Shown: one piece after another, positions 54,182 through 64,000 of the stretch
Position numbering within the stretch: the first letter of the stretch is position 1
Layout of the letters: every line of letters begins with the position of its first letter
Assembly (NCBI RefSeq): GCF_026151205.1
Contig: NC_087081.1
Coordinates: 11,905,113-11,969,112, forward strand
DNA length: 64,000 bases
From: Bolinopsis microptera
Taxonomy: Eukaryota; Ctenophora; Tentaculata; Lobata; Bolinopsidae
Direction: 5' to 3'
Notes under the pieces: generated by a model
Databases searched by the model: none
What the model saw: only the letters and a program-made list of their open reading frames with translations
Told to the model about the DNA's origin: nothing
Translations under genes and position numbers: made by a program

Positions 54182-54900
54182 TCATCCACCACTTGGACGT
54201 AGAGTCCTGGTTATTGAGCACAAATCCGTACAGCCAAAACTGAAATAATTTGGAAATAATAAGATCAGTGGAGTATAAATGTTAATAGGATAATCGATGA
54301 AACACTTTAGAGCTTGGCCTTTGATAAGAACTAACCATGGATACGGGTTTTCATTACGGAAGAAAGGTTAACAGGAAAAGGTCAGCCTTAATGATTATTT
54401 GTTTTAATATTTAAATTGTAACAACAGTCAAAACGTTTTTGAATGTTAAAAGAAGTCATAAATAATGAACTCAGCCTATAAGATGCACTTAAAGGGAGCC
54501 CAAAACAAATATTAAAACAAATTACCTGCAACAACACTGTTGAACTACACAATATTGTCTGTCTAACTGTATGTAGTTGTAGTATCAATGATAATTGCTC
54601 ATTAATTGTAACGGTGTGTACCCATTACATCATACAGTGGTGTATCATCCACCACTTGGACGTAGAGTCTTAACACATCTCGTGACCATTATCTGTGCCA
54701 TTATCTGTGCACTCAATAACTATTTATGTAAGTGTAGTATCAATGATAATCATTGATCAGTGAACTGGGGAATTCCATTGTCTCATTTCTAGTAGCAGCA
54801 TAAATTGCAATCCAAAAGTTGAAAGATTCAACACTGCTGAACTATACAGTGCTGCTTATCTATATGTAGGTGTAGTATCAGTGAAAATTGTTCATTTACC

Positions 54901-55231
54901 GTTCTGCTGGGGTTCAGCTGATCGTTTTCCAAAATCAACAAAATGTTTCACCGTTCTGCTGTGGTTCAGCTGATCGTTTCCAAAATCAACAAATGTTTCA
55001 CCGTTCTGCTGGGGTTCAGCTGATCGTTTTCCAAAATCAACAAATGTTTCACCGTTCTGCTGGGGTTCAGCTGATCGTTTTCCCGTTCTGCTGGGGTTCA
55101 GCTGATCGTTTTCCAAAATCAACAAATGTTTCACCATTCTGCTGGGGTTCAGCTGATCGTTTTCCAAAATCAACAAATGTTTCACCGTTCTGCTGTGGTT
55201 CAGTTGATCGTTTTCCAAAATCAACAAATGT
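54901..55231. repeat. 51-bp minisatellite, locus C
   Basis: Matches locus B almost unit for unit, including the truncated unit (near 55082), so the array was copied together with the 1.05-kb repeat. Confidence 0.9.
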
Positions 55232-55983
55232 ATCATCCACCACTTGGACGTAGAGTCCTGGTTATTGAGCACAATTCCGTACAGCCAAATCTGAAATAAT
55301 TTGGAAATAATAAGGATCAGTGAGTATAAAATGTTAATAGGATAATCGATGAAACACTTTAGAGCTTGGCCTTTGATAAGAACTAACCATGGATACGGGT
55401 TTCATTACGGAAGAAAGGTTAACAGGAAAAGGTCAGCCTTAATGATTATTTGTTTTAATATTTAAATTGTAACAACAGTCAAAACGTTTTTGAATGTTTA
55501 AAAGAAGTTCATAAATAATGAACTCAGCCTATAAGATGCACTTAAAGGGAGCCCAAAACAATATTAAAACAAATTACCTGCAACAACACTGTTGAACTAC
55601 ACAATATTGTCTGTCTAACTGTATGTATTGTAGTATCAATGATAATTGCTCATTAATTGTAACGGTGTGTACCCATTACATCATACAGTGGTGTATCATC
55701 CACCACTTGGACGTAGAGTCGTAACACATCTCGTGACCATTATCTGTGCCATTATCTGTGCACTCAATAACTATTTATGTAAGTGTAGAATCAATGATAA
55801 TCATTGATCAGTGAACTGGGGAATTCCATTGTCTCATTTCTAGTAGCAGCATAAATTGCAATCCAAAAAGTTGAAAGATTCAGCACTGCTGAACTATACA
55901 GTGCTGCTTATCTATATGTAGGTGTAGTATCAGTGAAAATTGTTCATTAAAGATGATGGTGTTCACATAACCATATACAGTGG

Positions 55984-58900
55984 TGTAAAGTAAAGTAAAG
56001 TAAAGTAAAATTTATGACATCACATCATCACACATGTCTACAAACTATCATCGCACTGTGTGAAAAAATATATAATAAATATTTCCCCACCAACATTAAT
56101 TAATTATCAAATACAATATTAAAAACAATTTCATCAAAAAACATTATCCTATTTTAAAAACTTCCCAGTGGAATAAAGATTTATAAAACGCTTCTTTGCC
56201 ACATAAGGATGGAACCAAAGATAATTGTTATGTTTCTCTTTATTACTGACATAACTGGCTCCCTCAATTCTTACTAAAACTTCATTAGAAACATTCCAAA
56301 AAAAGCAATCATTTGTAATACTTTTAGAAATCATATCTATCTTATATCCTTCTAATTTAATTTTAAAACCTAAAACTGTCACAGAGTTCTTGACGTCCGG
56401 AGGGAGTTTGTTCCAATATGGAATAACTCGCTCCGGGAGAAAAGACTTCTGGATATTCTTGACCTTTGTCACACTTTTACTACATCTATTGATGAAACCA
56501 GATTAAGACCTGATCTGCTTGGTCTGAACAAGTCTGAACCATAATCAGTCATACCATTAATAATCTTAAAGCTTCAATAAGGTCCCCACGTATTCGCCGC
56601 TCTGCCAGCGTTGTCAAATTGAGGATTTCCAGTCTACGGCTGTAAGGAAGAGTACCCACCTCATCAATCAGACGGTAAACCGCCTCTGGACGCTCTCCAG
56701 CTCCAAAAACAGTCCCCCAACTTCCATGAGCCGCAGGTGGATTCCACAATTGGACACAATACTCAAGATGAGGTCTTATTATAGCTTTATATATAGCAAT
56801 CATAACAACCTTTTCTCTAATAACTAGATTCCTTACAATCCAACAAATCATACGATTTGCCTTAGCGATACATGCTTTGATCTGTTCGTTCCAAAGCAGG
56901 GAGCTATGGGTAATAACCCCCAAATCTTTTTCCTGTGCAGATACTTCAAGTTCTATACCATTTACCTTATAATTTAAATAGGATTGTTTGTTAAAATTAA
57001 TGTGCACTACTTTGCACTTGGCAGGATTAAATTGTAAAAGCCAAATACTTTCCCAAACTTCTAATTCTTCGATATCTTCAGCAACACTACCGTGGTTAGC
57101 TGCATTACCAATTAATTTAAGATCATCAGCAAATAACTTTATCTTATTTTTTACAAGGTCAGGCAATCATTAATATACAGAATGAATAGGAGAGGGCCTA
57201 GAACTGACCCCTGAGGAACACCAGATAAAACATGTTTAACCTCGGACCATTGTCCTTCTACAGAAACCCTCATAGTCCTGTCTGTCAGAAAATCTTTAAT
57301 AACATCTAAAACCTTTCCTTTGACACCAAAGCCTTCCAATTTAGACAGAAGTCTAAAGTGGGGGACTGTGTCGAATGCCTTACTAAAATCAAAGTATAGA
57401 AGATCAACCGGGGCACCTTCATCTAAAATGTCAAGAATGTCATCAAATGTCTCTAAAAGATTAGATAAACACGATTTACCCTTAACAAATCCATGCTGAT
57501 GCTTCGAAATTCGATGTTCTAGAAAATTTAATACATGTGCTCTCACCAACTTTTCATACACTTTGCACAAAATACACGTTAATGAAACTGGTCTATAATT
57601 TAAGGGGTCCGATTTAATACCCTTTTTAAACAATGCTACAACAGATGCAGATTTCCACACTGCAGGTAAAGATCCTGTATCTGAACACTTTTGAAATAAT
57701 TTAGTTAATGCTTCAACAAAATTGTTGTCATAAGCTAGCGATTTCAACAACTTCGGATGAACACCATCCGGACCAGAACTCTTAAAAATGTTAAGCTTTA
57801 AAAGTTGCTTTTTTATATCAGAACTGCTGACTTCCATATCATCAATACTCTCATTGTCAGGTCTTAAATTCTCAGTTTTAGGGAGAGGGCCAGGTGGTTC
57901 ACGCACAAAAACAGAGCTAAAGGCACTTGCGAGTACCTCAGCTGACTCAGTTGAACTATCTGTGCGCGTACCATCTCCTCTATCTAAAGAAACCACACTT
58001 GATTTAATTTGACGTTTATTTCGTAAATAAGAGTAAAAAGACTTACAATTCTGCTTTAGATTAGATGTAATTTTCTTTTCATAATTAACTTTAGCTTTAA
58101 TTTCTGCTACTTCATAAGTATGTTGTTTGCTACTTGCATAACTAAAATTAACATCAGATGGATTAATATCAAACTCAGCCCATGCTTTATCTTTATTCTT
58201 CCTCATTCGTTTAAGTGCAGATGTACTCCATGGCAACTTGACAGGTCTGTTGTCAAGATAAACCGAAGCAGTCGGAACAGCTGCAGCAACAGTCTCCAGT
58301 TTACCATGTAATTCAGCCCACATATCTTGAACATCATTGGTAGAACTATAATCCCAGTCGATATTTTTCAAACTAAAATTTAATAACTCTTCAGAGGAAA
58401 TCTTACCCCATATAGGTTTGATAATCTTCTCTTTTAAACATTTGCTAGTATCCGGCGAAACAACTAGTTCGACAAGTATCCCAACATGATCACTCTTACC
58501 AAGCGGAGAAACGATCTTACAACCGTTGACAAGAGCATCATTTGTATACAGGACCTGATCAAGAAGACTCTCCTGGAGAGTATCCTTCACAAGCCGTCTT
58601 CTAGTTGTCTCGTTGGTGAAATACCAAGTTAAACCACTGTCATTGAAAACATCCATGAATTTCTGTTGAGTAACTAAAAACTGGTTCTTGCTAACAATAT
58701 TACTATTTATGCTACCAGTTTCCCATAAAACATTTGGTAAATTAAAATCTCCTAAAAGGAGTGTTTCAAAATCATTCCTTTCACTACAGATGCTCTTGAT
58801 ACAAGATATTAACGCATTATTCTGTTCTAAATTCAATGAAGTGGATCTGTAAATACAACAAATACTAATCAGTCCACCTGATGTGTTGATATTAACAGCT

Positions 58901-60182
58901 AAAGAATCCGGTGCCTTTAAAAAAGAGTTCACTAGTGAAGCATTACAACAGTTTTTAACATAAATTATAGAGCCTCCTCCACCACTTATACTGCCAGTGG
59001 AATTGTCAATTCTAAAATCTCTATCTTTTCTAAACATACTAAATCCTTCAATATAAATTTCGGCATCTAATATATCACTACTAAAATGAGTTTCTGTTAC
59101 ACAAATTACCTCAATAGATTTATACATTGATAAAATACATTTTAGTTCATCAATTTTATTAAATAGGCCGTTAGCATTGGTATAAAAAATATTTAACGGC
59201 TGGGCACTGCGGCCTCCGCTTTGTCCTCTGTCTTCGTTGGCTCTCTTTTCTTTGCTTCCTCCTTCGTCTTCTCTGTCTCTCTTTTCTTCGCTTCCTCCTG
59301 CCTCTTCTTCCTCTCCTTTCTGGCTAAAAAACGAATATCTCTGTCTGCCTTGCAGAGGTCCAAGTTGATCCAATAAGTTGACTCTTTCCAGCCCTTACCA
59401 TGGTCAGCGTAGAAATTTACTGACTCTTCATCTCGTGTCTGGATGATGAGCGGGCGACGGTGATCTGGCTTGTCAGCATCAAGCTTGCCAGAGCGATGGC
59501 AACTTATCATGTCGTCCTTCTTAATCTTTAGGGTCTCCCTGCAGAACTTGGAGTCGTCCTCCTGGCGTTGCTTAGAGGTAGTCTTTTTGCTCTCTGGAAC
59601 TTTGAGCACACACAGATTGAGTTTTCGTTTGTTTCGCTCAAATGTATCAGTGTGCATCTTCATTTGCACTTCCGAAATAACAGTTTCAGAAGCTTGTTCA
59701 CGACTCATGTCATCGAGAACCTTCTTCTGGGTTTGTGCTGTTACCTCAGAATAGAGACGAACAGCTTTATCAACTGTTTTCTCTGCGCTTCCTTTAATAG
59801 CTTCCTTAATCGAGTTAGTCAGGGCTGGGGTCAAATGTTGGAGTTCCTCTTTAATAATAGCCCTGACAGCCCCGTTTTCCTTAGTGTCAGCTGAGGTATG
59901 AGGCGCCACAAAACAGTATGGGCACTTCCAGTTTGTTAGATTCAGTAACATCTCGTTTTTAAGGCCAGATAAACCAACACAACTCAGGTGCCAAAATAAT
60001 TGGCAAGCTTCACATTCAACTGATAGTTCTTCTGACATGTAAACATCACATTGGCAGTACTTTTCCTCTGGCACTGGGACATTATCAGAAGATGAATCCT
60101 TAGGGGGACTCGTCTTGACTCCACGTTTTTTTCGTATCGACACCCTCTCGGGTACATTGTTACTTGCCATCCCTGAACTCAA
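55984..60182 (-). mobile_element. CR1/Rex1-like LINE with PHD-finger ORF1, (TTTAC)n tail
   Basis: ORF1 (60182-59193, 329 codons) has an early PHD-type zinc finger (YCQCDVYMSEELSVECEAC, FWHLSCVGLS, WKCPYC) and a charged Lys/Glu C-terminus. ORF2 (59373-57151) overlaps it by about 180 bp in another frame. It encodes an endonuclease (IFYTNANGLFNKIDEL, ICVTETHF, LLGDFNLPNVLWE) and an RT (FDFSKAFDTVPHFRLL, LSGVPQGSVLGPLLFILY). A frameshift at about 57170 separates the FADD box (KIKLFADDLKLIG, 57166-56549). A further shift near 56540 and another near 56475 lead to the last piece (ERVIPYWNKLPPDVKNS). The 3' tail is the TTTAC array at 55984-56010. No longer autonomous. Confidence 0.88.
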
Positions 60183-60556
60183 ATTATTTGTTATATAGTA
60201 GTGTTGAAATGTACCATACTATTTAACTTGAAGCTGTACCATACTATTTAACTTGAAGCTCACTATACTATCTGAATTACTATACATACAATCCAAATCA
60301 ATCGAATGAACTTCAAATTAACAAGATACTAGTGCACTATAGTGTTCTTTGTAGCATATGTAGGGGCAGTGTCAAGACTAAAGCTGCAATCAATCCTGAA
60401 ATAGTAACATGATAGATTTGAGTGGATTAAAAAAAAGTCAAACAGAGATGCTATAGAATGTACCTATTTAACATCAAAATTAAGTACTTTAACATTACAA
60501 TATTCATCAAATTTCTCAACATTTACAGGGGGGGGGCCTAAAGTCAGTATCCATAC

Positions 60557-60643
60557 CTTAGGTCTTATACCACCGCCGTGTTTCATATTTGAAAGTTGTT
60601 GCTTTGCAGATGACATACTGTTTGAGGATTCCCGAATCTGTCC
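60557..60643 (-). CDS. Isolated candidate exon
   Basis: An 87-bp segment bounded by a TTTTAG acceptor and an AAG/GTATGG donor, open in a single frame for 29 codons (contains MSSAKQQLSNMKHGGGIRPK). It is not part of the LINE to its left by any motif I recognise. No partner exons are visible nearby, so it may belong to a gene extending right of the window or be chance. No function assigned. Confidence 0.25.
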
Positions 60644-61204
60644 CTAAAATTTGAAAATTAGAATATTTTAGACCATGCCCATTCAATATTAAAACACATT
60701 ATATTATATTGTCCTCTTAGAACAATGCTAGTGTATCTTTTAACAAAATTGACTGGGTGATTTTGTGACACAGTGACACCACACCTTTACTGGGCAACAT
60801 TAACGATTCCCATAATGTTTAATGGTGTGGTTAACGGGGTCACCTTATCACGTGATTAGGTAAGCCAATCACCTGATCACACGTAATGAATAAACTCGTT
60901 ATGCTTCGTATCTCGGTCACACCTTTAAATTAAATATTGTTGTAATAACAAGGGAATGAGTTTTTCTATTTGAGCTGTTTAGTTCACAGAAAAGCAGATA
61001 TGGACTGCTTTATAACTTTTATTTTGGAAAAAGTTTGTCTCAGTAACCATTGAGAACCAGTGGCCTTTTGTAACTGCATCTTTAACCTCAGTTTCATTTT
61101 GAAACGTCAAGTGACTGGTAAAGTCAAATATTGTGTTCTATGAACATTTATTCTAGTATTTTGAAGTGTAGAAATTGTTAAGATCTTTAATTTTGTACTA
61201 AATT
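60644..61204. other. AT-rich stretch, nothing recognised
   Basis: No supported exon or element between the candidate exon and the LINE fragment. Confidence 0.4.
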
Positions 61205-61790
61205 AAGGTGCAAAATTCTGCTGTAAGATTTATTTTCGGGAGAGGAAGAAAGGCACACACTACTCCACTACTTAAGAAAGTTCATTTTCTACCAGTTAGA
61301 TTTAGAATAGATTTTAAGATTGCCCTACTTGCCTACAAGTGTTTAAATAATATAGCTCCTCCTTACTTAAAAGAGTTGATATCTCCTAGGCAGCAAAGTT
61401 TTAAAAATGTACGTCTTGATAATAATTATTTTTACCTTAGTTTTCCGCCCTCTCCTAACTATGTAAACACAGAGAAAGCTTTTAGTCACTGTGCAGTTAA
61501 AGTATTTAATTCCTTGCCATACGACATAAGATCAGCTGAGTCAGTTACATCTTTCAAGACCAAACTTAAAACATACTTCTTTTCTCTAGCATTTGATTGA
61601 TTTTGCATTTACATAGGTAAAATGAACTTGTCATGTCTAATTTTCAATTAAACTAAGCTCAGTTAATGTAAGAGCCGCTTTAGAAAGCACTGGAGTTTAT
61701 CTCCAGGATTAAATTATATCGAGTTATATGATTTAGCTATAAGGCGGTTTATAAAAGTTGTAATTATTATTATTATTAAATTACTGATGT
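61205..61790 (+). mobile_element. LINE 3' fragment (L2/CR1-like)
   Basis: Encodes only the C-terminal part of a reverse transcriptase protein: VQNSAVRFIFGRGRKAHTTP, FKIALLAYKCLNNIAPPYL, VFNSLPYDIRSAESVTSF, stop at 61600. A short 3' UTR ends in an ATT-rich run near 61766. The 5' truncation is typical of LINE insertions. Confidence 0.85.
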
Positions 61791-61949
61791 TTTATAACGT
61801 TTTAACGGAGTGTAAATTTGTTAGGTAGGTATTTAAAATTATTAGTCTGTTGGAAATTGAAGTTTTGATCTAAACTATTTATTGTTAATAAAATGCTCAT
61901 TGTAGCCAGTTATTTTAAGATTTTCATCATCATCGGTCATCTAGGAACA

Positions 61950-62470
61950 AAGATTCACCATGGTGACCCTTTACAAATCTCTCATCAAAACTCACCTTGA
62001 GTACTGTTGCTCATTATGAAATATTTCCAAGAGTGCGGAAGTCCAACAACTAGAAGGGATTCAGCACACATTCACAACAAGAATAGATGGCCAGCAGCAT
62101 CTAAAATACTGGCAGAGACTGAAGGCCTTAAATTTGATGTCATTGCAACGGAGGAGAGAACAATATACCATTATCCACATGTGGGAAGTGCTGCACGGCA
62201 AGTGCCCAAATGATGTCAACATCCAGTTCTCCGCGACACTCCGACATGGCCAAAAGGCAGTTATCCCCACTCTGAAGAAATCTAGCAGTCAGCCCAACCA
62301 AACGCTTAAAGACAATTCGTTTGCAATTATCGGACCTCGATTGTGGAACTAAATCCCACCAAACATGCATACTATCGAAGACCCCCTGCACTTTAAAGAA
62401 ATGCTTACGGACCTTTGTGAAATCATTCCCGGATGAGCCTCTGTGGCAGGATACAGCTGTCGAAACTCGT
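61950..62470 (+). mobile_element. Second LINE 3' fragment, with stops
   Basis: In one frame: VTLYKSLIKTHLEYCCSL, then a TGA where Trp is expected, QQLEGIQHTFTTRI, IIHMWEVLHGKCPNDV, FAIIGPRLWN, a TAA, and IEDPLHFKEMLTDL. This is the C-terminal region of a LINE polymerase from a different lineage than the fragment to its left. Confidence 0.75.
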
Positions 62471-63440
62471 TACTGGATTGGAGTGCAGTAAAGGCAGTGA
62501 CCTTGCTGTCTGGGTGGTTAGCAACTCTGATGACCCGATAGAGGATTCTATGAAGCACACCAAAGTAACCAAAGTAAATAATCTGAGAAGCTGCAACTCT
62601 CATTTTTTCAGGACAAACGTGTTTCGAATGGCCAAAAACAATTCAATAAAATTTGGCTCGATCTGGTTATCTAAAGTATCAAATAAATGCGAAATGAACC
62701 CTCAAAAATTAAACACGAATATTTTTTGATTTGACAAATTACTCAATTGGGCACTCAGTGACTGAGCTATTAAGGCCAATGTATGGATACTAACTCCCCC
62801 CTATATAATCTGAAGTTTGATATTTAAACCTGGTTTTAAGAAGACTCCAATTCAACTGTCAATGGGAAGTGATGTCACTGTCAAACTGCAAACTAGTAGA
62901 ATGTTACCAGATACTGTCAATCTGTTGTAAAATTCATAGTCCTAAATTGAAAAGGGTTAAATATTAAGCAAAGATGAGTATAGAACTTCACATAGCTATG
63001 TAATGTGTATACGTGACGCGCTAGTTTCACAAGTAGAATATACAATTGCCGCCTCTTTGCCGCCTTCGGCGGTCGCGCGCTACTGCAAGCAAGAAGGCTC
63101 TGATTAGAGCAAGTATAAAACATTTCTGATCCGATTTTGACCATTGTTAATGATTTGGCCTGGCGCACGCTACTTCGTAGAACTTGCCATCGGGCCATAA
63201 CATTTCGAGAAGAAAGCGCGGCGCGCGCTACTTCGATGAAATTTAGACGAGTAACATCCGTCAAATCCGATTGCATCATAAATATGGATTGTTTTACTGG
63301 GCCGCGCTCATCCTGTCATTCCGCCTAATCTTTATGTTTATGAACATGTTAGCCTGAGGTCCCCAAGTAAGAATTGTTGTGCCGTATACAGATGTTGACT
63401 TGAATTGGATTGAATTAAATTGAGTTGATGTAGCAAAGCT
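62471..63440. other. No gene recognised
   Basis: Moderately GC-richer sequence with a small hairpin (GCCGCCTTCGGCGG, 63059-63072). No supported coding exon. Confidence 0.4.
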
Positions 63441-63995
63441 TTGTATCACGTTGTGACCCCAACGGTCATTTCACTATAGTAAAAACCCCTGTAGAGTTTC
63501 TACGATACAGGGGAGCCGCGCACTCGTGCGCGGCGGGTCAAGGTTTGCTCTATCCAGAGCCCTTGCGCTTGCAGTAGCGCGCGCCCGCCTTGACTTGTGA
63601 AACAAGCGCGCCCGCAGTGGCGCGAAAGCACATGGTTAGGTGAAGGTCAAGGTATACGGGTCAAGGTATATAAGGTACAGTGGGGTGACATATGTTTTCG
63701 TCACTTCTGAATGCGCGCATTTTAGCGCGCGAGTTTGCGTGCACGTCACGTGATATTGTTAGCAGTGAGTGTAATCACGAGTCTGGAGAATTTGTCTAAT
63801 ACAAGGCCCATACCCTTTGGCGTATCTGTAGTAAATTTTGTGGCGATGTCATATCTATGACTCCACTAAAAATTTTGTCATACGTTGTATGACCCGCCGC
63901 GCACGAAGTGCGCGGCTCCCCCTGTAGCGTCGAAGACGCTACAGTACTATAGTGTACTATAGTGAAGCGGCAGTGGGGGTCACCGCGTGATACAA
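63441..63995. mobile_element. Foldback-like element with ~100-bp inverted termini
   Basis: The left arm starts TTGTATCACG and has TGACCCC, TTTCACTATAGTA, a CTGTAG...CTACGATACAGG hairpin, AGCCGCGCACTCGTGCGCGG and GCGGGTCA. The right arm (63886-63995) is the reverse complement with the same order, ending CGTGATACAA. Each arm therefore contains its own GC-rich stem-loops. Between the arms is about 345 bp without a coding frame. Confidence 0.8.
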
Positions 63996-64000
63996 TAAAA

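Larger units (their letters stand above)
53390..55980. repeat. Tandem ~1.05-kb repeat, two full units and a partial third
   Basis: The anchor AGCCTATAAGATGCACTT occurs at 53416, 54473 and 55526 (spacings 1,057 and 1,053). Units 1 and 2 contain a 51-bp minisatellite block after GAAAATTGTTCATT. Unit 3 continues without it and is cut by the next LINE at about 55984. Confidence 0.9.

Noticed and set aside
62010-62030. In-frame TGA at an expected Trp as evidence of an altered genetic code
   Set aside because: The same fragment has a TAA further on, another LINE has TAA at a Trp, and DRG1 and the mosaic gene read normally in the standard code. These are decayed LINEs.

Overview
This is nuclear DNA from an animal. 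It is AT-rich and intron-dense, with GT-AG introns, two multi-exon genes on the minus strand, and many non-LTR retrotransposons, MITE-like elements and minisatellites. The pairing of ShKT, TIL, thyroglobulin type-1 and TIMP modules, together with CR1/L2/RTE-like LINEs, makes an early-branching metazoan, most likely a cnidarian, the best guess. That assignment is an inference from family content only.

Left third (1-21690, minus strand): one very large secreted mosaic protein. I could follow 28 phase-consistent exons from a signal peptide at 21690 to a possible stop at 1994 (8,568 coding bases, about 2,855 residues). The order is: TIMP-like NTR head and C-terminal subdomain; Cys-rich linker; TIL; a 4.3-kb exon coding a Ser/Thr/Glu/Pro mucin of 27-residue repeats; then alternating TIL and thyroglobulin type-1 modules with one ShKT module; a second mucin-like stretch; and an unrecognised domain with a Gly-Lys tail. 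TIMP, TIL and Tg1 families inhibit metallo-, serine and cysteine proteases respectively, so this looks like a multi-class protease inhibitor on a mucin spacer. A frameshifted copy of the terminal domain and another Tg1 exon further left suggest the locus continues beyond position 1. Introns hold a 2.15-kb array of 43-bp repeats that copies a 3' splice site, a SINE, and inverted clusters of a TGAGGCTAAC motif.

Middle (21.7-29.6 kb): an intergenic stretch with no supported gene. Then 29645-38727 is a complete 10-exon DRG1 gene (367 residues). Its introns hold a pogo-like DNA transposon remnant and a near-intact LINE in the same orientation.

Right part (39-64 kb): essentially a repeat landscape. 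It holds dispersed 51-bp minisatellites, three LINE copies broken by frameshifts or stops, two LINE 3' fragments, a SINE with its empty counterpart, a 1.05-kb tandem triplication, a 2.6-kb GGA-rich satellite lying inside a small terminal-inverted-repeat element, and a foldback element at the right edge. One isolated candidate exon (60557-60643) is the only hint of another gene.
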